DNA from: Cricetomys ansorgei
Taxonomy: Eukaryota; Chordata; Mammalia; Rodentia; Nesomyidae
Direction of reading: 5' to 3'
Length of the DNA stretch: 64,000 bases
Assembly (NCBI GenBank): GCA_026225945.1
Contig: JAMJFZ010000107.1
Location: 61,892,501 to 61,956,500 of the forward strand
The notes below the pieces were generated by a model that saw only the letters and a list, made by a program, of their open reading frames with translations, was not told the origin of the DNA and did no database searches. A program made the translations under genes and the position numbers. Position 1 is the stretch's first letter, and every line of letters begins with the position of its first letter. Below, piece by piece: positions 1 through 10,843 of the stretch.

Positions 1-356
1 ATAGTGATATTCTTTTTGTTTATGTGTTTCTTTAACTTCTCATCCCAAGAGTTTAAGGTCTTTAAGAAATTTCAGAGATGTTATGGAACCCCTAGTCTGA
101 GGCCTAAAATTCCACCCGTATAGCTGACACACAGCAGACACCACTGAGCTGAGTAAACTAACCGGCTTAATCTGATGCTGTCTCAAATGCCACTGGGTTT
201 AATCTTGCACACTCATGAATATTTATAGCTCCCACTGAATGAGAAAGAGGGGATAATACTCTCCAGATGCATTCTGTAAACCTTCCCCTTACATCTGTCT
301 TTGCAGCCTAGCAGTTCACAAATATTAGTCCCTTCCTCTCAGAACATATTCTAGGT
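1..356. other. Unassigned sequence, no feature seen
   Basis: AT-leaning single-copy-looking sequence. No open frame of note, repeat or microsatellite was recognised before the hAT-like element begins. Confidence 0.5.
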
Positions 357-650
357 CAGTAGTTTTCAAACTTCATATATTCAGGACCTCTTTTATACTC
401 TTAAAGTTGTTGATTTGCTCAATGAACTTTTGCGTATGTGTGTCATGTCCACTGGTGTTTACCATCTTAAGTTAAAACAAAAATGTAAATAGCAGTTATT
501 GAAAATAATAAGCCCCACATGCTAACGTATGTCTTTTTACATAATGAACTACATTTTAAATACAATGTGAAATCTCAATAATATCTTTAGATCCCATCAA
601 CAGTTGTAATTTAAGTTAATTTTGTGCTTCTGAGAATTGTACCGATGTTG

Positions 651-1040
651 TACCCACTCAAGACTCAGAAGGATCCCATTCAGTGAAGGTCAGCTTAAGA
701 GTCCTTTATTTCCTAGTGGTCAAGAACAGGCTCCTGCCTAAAGGAACTCTTGATCTGGGAGAGAGGCAGGGTAGGAATTACAAAGCCAAAACCGCAATTA
801 CATTATGCCAGGGGCAGGCAGGGCCAGAAGTTTCTAAAGTTTCAGGTTTGTTCTGTTGTGAAACAATGAGGCTTCCAAGGCTGTGAGTATGACTGCCCTA
901 GAATGTTCTGCTCAGCAGCAGGTGCTTAGCTGGGGTTGGAGAACAGCCGGACAAAGACTAGGGCAGAACAGAGTCACTTGGGAAAGTCAAATGACGACTT
1001 AAGAAGCGAGCATTAGGGAACACTAAGGTGCCACTCACAA
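651..1040 (-). mobile_element. Possible LTR-like insertion inside the hAT element
   Basis: This segment is less AT-rich than the hAT sequence on both sides and breaks its continuity. It begins with tgttgtaccc and carries tttatt (AATAAA on the minus strand) near its left end, as an antisense LTR would. Similar six-mers lie close to both edges (taccga at left, taccgt near 1047), which could be a decayed target duplication. The right end does not close with a clean CA. The family is not identified. Confidence 0.3.
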
Positions 1041-1407
1041 ACTCTACCGTGTTCGCCATTTCACTATGTGAAATTTTATTTTAAAGCAAAAGGCTTCTTT
1101 TATACCGTGTTCTTAAGAAGATAATGAGAATAATGATGTTTCATATTTTCTCATATCTCTCCTTGAATGGCTTAGTAAACAATGGTTGTGTTTTCATAAT
1201 TACGTCTTCAATCAATCTGTTGTGATATGCCATTTTAGTTGGAAATAAATAGAGGAAACCCAGCTCCTCAGGGGAAAAAATGGTTTGCAAAGAGAAAACC
1301 TCAACAGCATTATCTGGCACTTCTCCTTGCTACTAAACAGAAGCTTGACGTGCAGTAGCTTCTTTTATATAAAAGATTTGTATTTACTTTGTTTACGTAT
1401 AGATCTG

Positions 1408-1430
1408 TGAGAGAGAGAGAGAGAGAGAGA
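1408..1430. repeat. (GA)n microsatellite
   Basis: About 11 perfect GA units abut the antisense SINE that follows. Confidence 0.9.
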
Positions 1431-1576
1431 ATGACTTGTATGTGTAGGCCAGATCCCCTAGGGCTGGAGTTACAGGCAATTATGTGCCACCCAATGTGAG
1501 TGCTAAGAACTGAATTTAGTCTTCTGCAAGAACAGCATACACTTTTAACCGCTGAGCAGCCTTTCCAACACCAAGG
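1431..1576 (-). mobile_element. B2/B3-type SINE, antisense, diverged
   Basis: Read on the minus strand this begins with the tRNA-like head of B2/B3 (counterpart of ctggagagatggctcagcgg; here aaccgctgagcagcctttcc on the plus strand) and continues through the gaactgaatttagtctt block, the antisense of the aagactaaattcagttc section. It lies inside the hAT-like element. It is diverged, so an older insertion. Confidence 0.7.
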
Positions 1577-2499
1577 CATAGCTTCCTCATGGCTAGTTGG
1601 GACTATCTGTAGCCATCTCACAAACTCTCTGTAGCACTGATAAGGATGAGTATCTGTTGGTCCACGCTGGCTCTCTTAACCCGTCCACAGCTTTTTGATA
1701 TCATGCTTTGATCATTTGAAACTGCATTCACTGAGTTATACAAATCTTCCAAATGTTGGCACATTTTATTCTATAACATCAAAGAAAAAAAACAATAACA
1801 TTAAACTTCTCATCAGAAATGCCTTTAAGGTTTAGGAAGCTGTCCAATCTATCATGATTGATACGAGTTTTTTGAAGTTCTAATTTTTGCTTAAATGCTG
1901 AAACCTTTTCACTGGAAAAATGAAAATATAGTCATTTGTGCCCTTTTTTAAATGGGAGGCTCATTTTCATCAACTTTCCTAAATTTCTCATAAACATTTA
2001 AGTCAGAATAGCAATAGTTTGCCCATCATTCATTTTTTTTTCAAGTGAAAATAAACGGCCCATGAAAAAGATCTATTTCCATTTATAACAATAAATGCAC
2101 AAATAACTTTTTCTCAAAAAAATGTTATATGTTGATATGAGACAAACGTGTTTAAGGTATGCCACTCATTTTACCACTCAGAATATTAAAGATGTCAAGG
2201 GTTGTCACTCAAAACAGTAATGTCTACATCACAAGGCCAATCCAAAGTGAAACTGGCAGATTAACTTTTTGGAGGAGGTTAGCTTTCAAATTCAAACCAA
2301 TGTATTTTAATATGTTGACTTGACACCAGCAACTTTATCCATCCTGTTTTTGTTTGTTTTTCAATCTAAGTATCACACAACGGAAAAATCAAAAACATTT
2401 TAATACTATAATGAAAATAGTTGTGACCACGTAGATGCCTTAAAGGACTTCAGGATACCTCAGTGGTCTATAGACTAACAGTCGTGAATGACTGCTCTG

Positions 2500-5109
2500 A
2501 ATTAATTGCAGTAACACACTCCAAAATGAAAATATGCACCACGTACTGACTATGTGCACCCAGTTTTTAAATTCCTATAGTTAGTGATGCCAGGACAGTC
2601 TAAAACAAATACAGACAAAATCCCTTCCCTAAGAGTTCATGAAAGTAAGAATGCAATATACGAGACATAAAATCAGCCTGGGTGATATAAGGCACCCTCA
2701 AGGACAGCGAGTCAGACACCACAGTGGGAACCCACGGTGGTCAGAGGATGCCCAATGAGACCTTACGTCGGGTGAGCTGGGAAGATGGGCTGGGATTGTA
2801 CAAGCTGTGCCCTTAAGCAGTTAGCTAAGGCATCTGGATGTTTTCACCCATTGAGGATGCTTCCCCCAGAGGGGATCCTCTGTCCTCAGTCTGGGCCTTA
2901 AGCCTGTAGGTGGAGCTGGCAGACAGGGAGGAGGGATCCCAGCACACTCTGAGATTGTCTGGCTTCCTCTGGGCTGCCAGGCTGCTGTATTGCCCAGGTA
3001 GTCAGAATTCTAGAACTTAAGGCAGAACAAAGAGGCAGACAGAAGTCTCCGCTTGATACCACAGCGGTCAATTTGGACAAGAGAAAGAAGAAAGACGAGA
3101 AACAGAGGCTCTTAACAAGTAACCACTTTTAAGGGACTAGTTTTTTTAAAGATCTGTTAGTCATAAAAGATTAATTTTAAATGGCTAATTTCCTCCCAAA
3201 GGGGCTTTTTTTAACACACACACACTACAAATCTATAAAGTCGGTTCCATGAAAGATCACAATTCAAGGGGACGCAGGACACCTGGGAAATGAAAAGTTT
3301 GGAGGGGTCCTGTGCACCAGCTCTGTCTGGAGCACCCACAGCTCGTTGAAACACATTGGCATTCACGGTTTTCTGCCATCTCCCGCTGTTTGTGTGTATT
3401 TCAAATGACACTAGACTTCAAAAGTTGGCTACCTGCCCACTTAACTTAGGCTCTTTGTAAATGGTTTGTCCAGACCAGAAGCCATTACAGCCTGTTTTAT
3501 TTTTCTGACAAGCTGTGTTTTACCCAGCAGAGCCAGAATGCCCAGAATCCTAATGGCGCCCACTGGAGCTCATCAGAGGTGTTATAGGATTCTCTGCTGG
3601 CTGCTTTTAGCCTTGATGCCAGATGACACAAAGCCCCTCAGGCTCTATTGCTATGTTCCCATGGTTCCAAGCAGAGTGCTCAACTTAACTTTCACAGAGG
3701 GAAAAAGCTGTCCCCCTCAAAAATATCTACATATTGGAGCTGGGGGAGGGGAGCAGGGGAGGGGGGTGCACAGTGCTCTCCAGTGCATAGCGAATGGTGC
3801 TTGGAGGAGTTGGAATCAGTTCTCACGGTTGCTGGAGCACTGCCCAGCACAGGTGACTAGGGACAGGTATAGCGGGTAGGATGACTTTCCTTGCAGGCCT
3901 GCCCGCCACACACAGGCCGTGCCGTGTCCTCAGTATTCAGCACTGTCAAACTGTTTGCCAGAACTTTTTAAGTGGGATTTACCCAGTTATCATCCCCCAC
4001 AAGACCCTTCTGCACATGCGGCCCAGTACCCAGTAGGTCTTTGTCTGCACAGGCTGGATAGGTCTGAGAGAAGAGACAGACCAGGAGCCCAGATCGTGTT
4101 AGCGACCTCTTTGTTTTTATTTATTCACTGTCTAATGGAACTGTGTGCTCCTTGGTGGTGGGCTTTAGGGAAGGCATGCGTGGTGAAGGAATATGGAAAT
4201 CGTGATTAACTCGGAGCAGGAAATATAAAAGTTTCATGCAGGAATAGGAATTCGGGGTCCAGTTCAAGGCGGGAAGGACTGAGCAAAGAAGACAAAGGGA
4301 AGAGAGGCTTCGGGGCGAGAGCAAAGGCATGGAGAAAGGCACCAGTGTCCCACTGCAGGACACAGTAACGTGTGGAGACTTGCGGAGTTCGTGCAAGCGA
4401 AGTGGGCTGAGGCCATAGCAGGAAACTCAACATAGAGCTGCTGGACACTTCACAAGGCTGTAAGGATGGCAGCCATTGCTGCAGCCCAGCAGGGGGATAC
4501 ACTGACAAGCTGATACACAGAACTGGAGAATGGCAACCCTGAAGACCTCAGAACAGATAGACAATGCATATACTAGCCATATACCGTAGTCACTGGAAAG
4601 GGGCAAAGACGGCCTTCACAAGGACAGGGACCAGCAGGCATAGAGGCCTAAGGCTTGGAAGAGCTCTTTACATTCCGAATAATAAAGCAGCAACATGTGC
4701 CAGGGGTGGAAACAGACTGGAGAGCTAATGTTCTAGATGTAGCAGGCCCAGTCAGGGAGGGATGCATAGTGATCGCCAGCACAGGTCCTGAAGAGCTTCG
4801 AGAATTTCACAGTCACTAAGGCTACAGCTGGGAAGGGAAGACTGGATACTTCCCACCCTTCCCCAACAGTCAAGTTCTGCTTTCAAGAGAAAGCAAATGG
4901 ATGCTTACTAAATTACAGACAAAAGGTTGGAAAAATCCTTAGGTTGTGCTAGTTAATGGTTTTCAGCAGTAAAGGACTGAGAGTCGGACAAGCACACAGG
5001 CACAATGGGCATAGACACATCGATCAAGATGGCATTGTGACTACACATCAATAAAATGTGGCACAGGGAGGAACTAAAAGCCACTTCCCTGGGACTGGTT
5101 AGCTCATCT
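2500..5109. other. Unassigned sequence, possible L2 trace at 2590-2690
   Basis: No gene is supported. A patch near 2590-2690 (aaacaaatacagacaaaatc and the following block) resembles the aacaaatagacaaaatccctgccct section of old L2-like repeats, but the match is too short to rely on. There is a short CA run at 3214-3225. The open frame at 3466-3879 (137 codons, plus) has no recognisable domain and is treated as chance. Confidence 0.4.
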
Positions 5110-5850
5110 GTATCAGAAATCACATGTGATTCCACCTCACACCCACCAGAAGGGTTTCATTCAGTTCAAAGGGCTGGCAATGCCAACGGTTAGGAAGAGA
5201 CTGAAGGTGCTCGCCTCCAGTGCACTGTGGGAATGGGAAAGAAATAGCGTATCTGCTTTGGAAAACTAGCAATGTCTGTTGGTATCCAATATCCAATTCC
5301 TTTGAATCAGTTATGTCACACCTAGATTCTTACCTAAGTGACATCAGAGCATATCCCCAGACAAAGATTCGTAAGAATACACATAGTAATGTCTATAAAA
5401 TCTAGGAATATTCCATATGCTCATAAATAGGGAAATGGACAAAGATATTGAGATATGTTCATACAAAAGGACAATCAAGAAGTATAAAAATAAAAAATAA
5501 GCCACTCAGACAAGGGGCAGTCTAAAACAATATTCAGAGGAAGAGAAGCCAGTTGTAAGAGAATATGTACTGTGTGATCCATTGATGGAGATCAAGCTGT
5601 GAAAGCCGGAGAGGGGCACGAAGGGCAGAGGGGAGCACAGGCAAGCCTTCCGGAATGCTGCACAGGGCATGTGCTTTCAGCCTAGTGGTGTTACCCAGAG
5701 GAAACACGGCAGAGCTCACTGGACTGCAGACCCACGCATTTCACCGCATACTTCCAAATATATTTCAAGGAGTTTTTCACACAAGGTGCCTGGGGCCAGG
5801 CCAACGACAAGTGACTCAAGAATGTGCCTGGACAGACAAGAGATGGATGG
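5110..5850 (+). mobile_element. Ancient L1 (L1M-type) ORF2 end/3' region
   Basis: Several blocks follow the 3' part of old mammalian L1 in order: cacacccaccagaagggttt near 5140, ctccagtgcactgtgggaat near 5215, tttggaaaactagcaatgtc near 5258, the cccagacaaagattcgtaag section near 5355, aataagccactcagacaagg near 5500, and agagaatatgtactgtgtga near 5560. No frame is intact. The element is heavily diverged and predates the rodent radiation; the subfamily cannot be set by eye. Confidence 0.5.
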
Positions 5851-7368
5851 CTAACAGCACAGGGAATCAACAGTGGGGTGTTTGCTTTCACCTCCTGTAA
5901 AGCAGAGTTTTCATATTTGATAACGGGTAATTTTATTTCTCAGGCTTCCTGTTAGGCGCCATGCTCCCTGGCATCTCTCGGCCTTGTGCTGAACAGTAGC
6001 TCAGTAAGAGGGTACTGCCTTGGGACCCAGATCAAAGGCAGTGTCTCCTCTCCCTTCTGCCTCTTGAGATGGACAGACTTAATAAGCAAGTCTTTGGATG
6101 CGTTAGTGAAAGAGAGCATGTGAATGATCCCTTTGGCCAAAATCATGGCTTCCCTTCTGTGCATCTTAGAGAGATTCGATGCTGTGATGTGGAGAGATAA
6201 GGCCGGAGGGTGGGCTCCCTGGAAGGCCAGCAGCACAGGTAGTGTGAGGAGTGTTTCTTTCCCACACCCTGCACCACCCAGGCCAGCAGTGAGACTTGCC
6301 TTTGTCGGTAGGCCCTAATAGTCACCGTTATGGCTTCCTTCTCATTGCCCGTCTCTGCTGTCTTCCTCTTCCTGCCCTTGGTCTCTTGGCCAACATGATC
6401 AGACACGGGAAGTCTACCCACAACCACTGTACACGGGTCTCAGACATTCATTGTCCTGGGAAACAAACTGTCCCTGCAGGACATCCACGCTTACAATCGT
6501 CTGTGCGTCTGTCCTGTCATATCATCAATTTGCATTTTTCTTGCACCTAACTCAATTGGAAAAACACTAGATGCCCTGAGAAGGCCTTTGTAACTGTCCC
6601 GGGGGAAGGGGAGGTGGGGATAAAGTCTATGTAAATGCTGTTTCCTCCGAGCTGGGCCATGACTGCCTTGCCTCCTGACCTCGACAACTTCAAAAGGATT
6701 ATGCTTCCCTAGGCAAATTAGATTTATGCAAAATATCCATGAAATCATGTGCCTGCTTTCAAGGTCTCCCTGCTTTCCTCCTACCTAAGAAGCCATCCAG
6801 GGGGCCAACCCACAGTAGCCTTTGCACGTAGCAGGATGTTCTCGCCATGAGAGAATGGCAGGGCTCAGTACTATGACACAAATCCACAGGAAAAAGTCCC
6901 CATACCTTCCTCCATTCCTCCATTGCCTCCCCTACCAGAAACCAGGCCATGTACAGAAACCCAAATCCTCAGTCCTTCAAAATGTCTGCCAGCGGCAGTA
7001 GTCAGGTCTGGCAGTGTAAAGCACACAGACAGACATGCACGCCTTAAGAATTTCAGTTTCTGCTAATGGTCTACAGGAGTCACATAGCATGAAGCAAAAG
7101 TTATGTGGGTAAGAGGAACGTACAACTGTAACTGTACAGGTGAGGAATAGAAATTACCCCGAGTATACATAAGCAAGCTGGTACGAGAGCTCTTTGATAA
7201 CTATGAGCAGTCAGGCTCAGTCCAATCAGAGGCTAAGTATAGCAGAAGGAGAGACCAAAAACAGTGTCTTTTTCCTACGTGTTGGGCAGTGCCCTAAGAT
7301 CTCTTTCTGCATCATCTCCTGGGTCATCCACTTTCCAACCCTGTAACTCAAACACCTTTAAAATGCAG
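5851..7368. other. Unassigned sequence, nothing recognised
   Basis: Both strands carry short open frames (up to 94 codons) without domain resemblance. No repeat family was recognised. Confidence 0.4.
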
Positions 7369-7474
7369 ATGGCCGAGAGGGTAACTCAGCGGTGGAGCAC
7401 CTGCTTTAGAATGGGCAGAGCCTCAGTGGCTTCTACAGCAAGAAGTGAAACAAAAAGAAAACACAAAGGAAGAG
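7369..7474 (+). mobile_element. ID-like tRNA-derived SINE
   Basis: The segment follows the ID/tRNA-Ala-like head: gtaactcagcggtggagcac at 7381-7400 corresponds to the A-box region (tagctcagtggtagagcgc). It then decays through the B-box region and ends in an A-rich tail (aaacaaaaagaaaacacaaa). It stands directly before a B4A element; this may be an ID next to a B4A or two tandem tRNA-type heads. Confidence 0.55.
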
Positions 7475-7479
7475 CTAGG

Positions 7480-7711
7480 GCTGTGCACGTCTCGGTTTCT
7501 TCCATGGCCTGTCTAGTAAGCACACAGCCCAAGCCGATCCCCAACGCCTCACAAAACTGTAGGTGGTGAACACAGGCAACCCCAGCACTCAGGGGGTAGA
7601 GGCAAAAATTCAGAAGTTCAAGGTCATCCTCGGAAGTTCAAAGCAAGCCTGGGAGAAATGACATCCGCTCCCAAAAGAAAAAAAAAAAAAAAAGAAGGAA
7701 AGAAAAAAAAA
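7480..7711 (+). mobile_element. B4A SINE (ID + B1 fusion family)
   Basis: The order of blocks is that of B4A: a tRNA-like head (tctagtaagcacacagccca, ccgatccccaacgcctcac), then a B1-like body (ggcaaccccagcactcaggg, ggtagaggcaaaaattcag, aagttcaaggtcatcctcgg, agcaagcctgggagaaatga). It ends in a purine-rich A tail at 7677-7711 (a's interrupted by g). Divergence is substantial. Confidence 0.7.
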
Positions 7712-8387
7712 CCATATAGTTATGGGAAAGTAACCAACTTTCAATGCAGTCTGACACAGAAAAGGGCTCCACTAAGCAGGCGGAATTCTGGTCTGAGCCA
7801 GTTACTGGGGAAGCGTCATATTATGCCCCAAGAATTTCTTTGTGTAATTTATTTACCAATTAAAACACTTTGTGACCATATCCATTATGATTGTAGGTTC
7901 TCAAAGGACATATGAGCCCATGCACTGTGCTACTGCTTACACTGCACAGGGCTGGCGCCTCTTATGACTTGCTTCCAGGGCCACACAAGATCTAGAGACT
8001 GGGAAGAGCACGCTGGAGCCCTGGGTCTGCCTGGCTGGCTGTTAGGACAATGGCTTGCAAATCTTTGCCGTCCACTGAGAATTTTGGCAGCAAGCACAGG
8101 TCCCATGCTATGTTGATTCTCACTTTGCTGGGAAGATCTTCTCCCACTTTACCCAAAACTCTCAACAGATACTTATGTGAAACTATTGTGTGCTTAAAAT
8201 CCAAGACTCCAGCCTTGCTCCCCAAGTTGAGAGGTGGAGGATAGGTTCGATATAACTAGACAAATACTCCAATATGAGAAGTACCTGGTGCTCTGTAAGC
8301 CCTGAACAGGCCACGTGGACCAGTCAAGAAGGCCAAGAGCAGACTCCTAGAGACAGCTGTGCAGAAAAGATACTCACACAGAGCAGT
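7712..8387. other. Unassigned sequence, nothing recognised
   Basis: No gene or repeat recognised between the B4A tail and the L2 fragment. Confidence 0.4.
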
Positions 8388-8640
8388 CTCATTTAATGTC
8401 ACTTTCTCAAGGAAGCAAGCCCTCCTCGACCACCCTTGCCTTTGTAAATTGGGCCACTCTGACATTCTCTCATCCTATTATTTCCCTGACTTAAAAGCAT
8501 CAGCATTCCTACAGTCATGGTTAATGATTCCCCTTGACTAGTTCCAACCACTGTGAAGGGAAGGACTGTCCATTTTCCTTGCTGATGTTTAGTCCAAGCC
8601 TGGCACATGTAACATTCTCTGGCACATGTGTTGGATGGAT
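8388..8640 (+). mobile_element. L2 LINE 3' end fragment
   Basis: The text follows the L2 3' region in order: tttctcaaggaagcaagccc matches the 'cctcagagaggccttccctgacc' block, then a pyrimidine-rich stretch, aagggaaggactgtccattt for the 'gagggcagggactttgtct' block, and ccaagcctggcacatgtaac for the 'agtgcctggcacatagtagg' end. Ancient mammalian repeat, non-coding here. Confidence 0.55.
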
Positions 8641-8939
8641 CTGATTAAGAACACCACGAGAGGTTGAAAGAACAGCGTAGACAAAGGAGGGAGTCAGGGT
8701 CCAAGGCAGGTAGTGCAGTTCAAGAACAGTGAACCCAAGATTGCTAGTTCACTGAAGAACAGTGAAAGAGCTGAAGTCTGGTAGCGTGCAGAGAGGCCAG
8801 GCTGAGCTGTAGGAAGGAATGTGGGTGTTCTGCCAAGGACGAGGGGGGTCTAAGACATGCATAGAGGTGAAAGAGGGGATCAGATTTCTGTGTAGAATAT
8901 GTGTAGAATAGAATATGTAGAATCTAGACAGGAAATAGG
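8641..8939. other. Unassigned sequence
   Basis: Nothing recognised apart from a purine-leaning composition. Confidence 0.35.
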
Positions 8940-9400
8940 ACTTCTGGGTGCATTGCCAAAGCAAATGAAAACTGCAAGCCAAGGAAACCTGCATGCCAGT
9001 GATTGTGGTGGCAATGCCCACAACAGCCAAGCTCAGGTGTCAGCCAGCCCGTGACTATATGAAGAAAATGGGTATGAACCCACAATGGACGACTAGTCAG
9101 CCGTAAAAATAATGAAAGCTTGTCATCTGAAGGAAAAAAAAATGGAACTGGAGGATGCTACATGAAGGGACAGACACAGAGAGATGAGGGCTGCATGCTC
9201 TCTCATGTGTGAAAGCTGAGGACGTCTGCCTGAAAGTAACACAATGATCCCTGCAGAGTGGAATGGGCGTGGGGGTGGGGGAATTGGAAAGGGGTGTATA
9301 GATTTGATTGGGGCACACTCTATGAGCGCATGAAAACACCATACTAAACAGCATACATGCAGCCTGTACATATTAATCAAAGAAGGATTAAGAAAACAAC
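8940..9400 (+). mobile_element. Ancient L1 3' end (ORF2 C-terminal/3' UTR)
   Basis: This follows the familiar L1 3' landmarks in order: ttgccaaagcaaatgaaaac, cccacaacagccaagctcag, tatgaagaaaatgggtatga, cgactagtcagccgtaaaaa, gacagacacagagagatgag, tgctctctcatgtgtgaaag, then aaaacaccatactaaacagc near the 3' end. These correspond to the L1 blocks 'cacaatagccaagat', 'aagaaaatgtggta', 'attattcagccataaaa' and 'ctcactcatatgtgg'. No frame is intact. Confidence 0.65.
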
Positions 9401-10167
9401 TATGAGGGGAAACCCAGCCAGAGATGTCTCACAAAACCATGTAAAAGATTATGGTAGAATGTTCTAGAATGAGACAAGAATTTGCCGGAAGTGGAGGAGC
9501 CAGGTAACCCTGTATACAATAGAATCTCGCTTTCTGGCACCCTCAGAGAGAGGTGACTGCAGAGAAAGGGACAGTAAAGGCCCACAACCCGGGGTTTGTC
9601 TTTACTGGTGGAGCCTTTGAGACCAAGCAAGAGAGGGCAATTGAAACTGCAAGGGGAAACTACAGCATGGATTTGATCTATGTGAGAGATTACAGTCCCC
9701 ATGCAATGTCCCACCCACTATCAGCACCAGTACAGGAAACCAAACACTCTAGAATGAACAACTGAGACCAAGATGTGGACTGAAAATGTAGGTCTAAGGA
9801 AAATCAGTAAGACGGTTATTGATGTACAAGTATATAGTCTCCTCCCAAATAATCGGAATAGTAAACTCTATAAGATACCAACTGGGTGGATCTTATAAAA
9901 ATCATTAATTTGTGTGCAAAACCAAAGTAAGTTATCACAACCCCCGTAAGCAGTATCCGCATCAAGATGACACATCCACACTTAAACTTCCATTGGAACA
10001 CTCACCTATGTGAAATAATTACCACACATTGTCACACCGTCAGCAACAAGACCAAAGTCCTAAGAAACAGGAGCACATTTCTGTCTGTACCTTACCTATC
10101 TTTTCAAAGTGTATCTTGTATAATTAAAATACAGAAAGCACTTAGTTTAGTGTTTGCACACTGCTTG
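9401..10167. other. Unassigned sequence
   Basis: No gene or repeat recognised. The stretch 9820-10000 is AT-rich. Confidence 0.35.
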
Positions 10168-10182
10168 GAATTTAATCTCTTG

Positions 10183-10335
10183 TTTTATTTTTTAGTTTTT
10201 TTTGAGACAGGTTTTCTCTGTTGTAACTCTGGCTGTCCTGGAACTCACTCTTTTGACCAGGCTGACCTCAAACTCACAGAGATCCACCTGCCTCTGCCTC
10301 CCAAGTGCTGGGATTAAAGGTATGTGCCACTACCA
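10183..10335 (-). mobile_element. B1 SINE, antisense, with target duplication
   Basis: Near full-length B1 in reverse orientation: T-rich tail, gagacaggttttctctg, ctggctgtcctggaactcac, ctctgcctcccaagtgctgg, ending at ccactaccag. It is flanked by a 15-bp direct repeat with one mismatch: gaatttaatctcttg (10168-10182) and gaatttaatttcttg (10336-10350). That is the target-site duplication expected for LINE-mediated insertion and fixes both boundaries. Confidence 0.95.
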
Positions 10336-10497
10336 GAATTTAATTTCTTGATTAAATAAACTCCCTTGTTTTCTTTCTCGGCTTCTCAATTGATGGATGC
10401 ATTGGATTTTCCCCGCGGATGACAAAAATCAGAGTTCTGTTGTCCAAAACTCAGGAAATCAGTCTATTCCATGTTAGAGCAAGAAGTGCTATGGATG

Positions 10498-10645
10498 GAG
10501 CAATACGGTAGTAGTACACGCCTTTAATCCCAGCACTCAGGAGGCAGTGGCAGGTGGGTCTGAGGTCAGCCTGGTCTACAGAATGAGTTCCAGGACAGCC
10601 AGGGCTACATAGAGAAACTCTGTCTTGAAAAACAAACAAAAAAAA
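10498..10645 (+). mobile_element. B1 SINE
   Basis: Sense-strand B1: acacgcctttaatcccagca, ctcaggaggcagtggcaggt, gtcagcctggtctacagaat, aggacagccagggctacata, then a tail aaaaacaaacaaaaaaaaat. The head is diverged (caatacggtagtagtacac). The A-rich tail grades into the tetranucleotide microsatellites that follow. Confidence 0.93.
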
Positions 10646-10674
10646 ATACAAATAAACAAATCAAAACAAAAACC

Positions 10675-10675
10675 A

Positions 10676-10706
<31 letters not shown>

Positions 10707-10843
10707 ATGGATAGATAGATAGATAGATAGATTCTCCTACATTAGAATATAAAGAAAGAAAGAGGAGAGGAAGGAAGGAAGGAAGGAAGGAAGGAAGGAA
10801 GGAAGGAAGGAAGGAGGGAGGGAAGGAAGGGAGGGAGGAAGGG
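10675..10843. repeat. Compound microsatellite (AAAT)n-(GATA)n-(GGAA)n
   Basis: An (AAAT) run at 10675-10708 passes straight into (GATA) at 10709-10731. After a 30-bp break, a GGAA run fills about 10769-10843. The first part appears to have grown from the B1 A-tail. Confidence 0.95.

Larger units (their letters stand above)
357..2499. mobile_element. Old MER1/Charlie-like hAT DNA transposon, interrupted
   Basis: The left end (cagtagttttcaaactt) is a degraded hAT terminus of the CAGTGGTTCTCAAAC type. The following 250 bp, the stretch around 1150-1310 and the right end with its degraded gaatgactgctctg terminus follow, from memory, an old mammalian Charlie-like element in the same order. At about 2.1 kb it is longer than the usual internally deleted copies. 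The AT-rich interior at 1700-2450 may be decayed transposase sequence, but no frame is intact. Two younger insertions split it: an LTR-like segment (about 651-1040) and a B2/B3 SINE (1431-1576). No convincing 8-bp target duplication remains. The family name is inference. Confidence 0.5.

Noticed and set aside
3466..3879. 137-codon plus-strand open frame
   Set aside because: No domain, no signal of splicing or promoter, low-complexity glycine/glutamate-rich end; chance frame.
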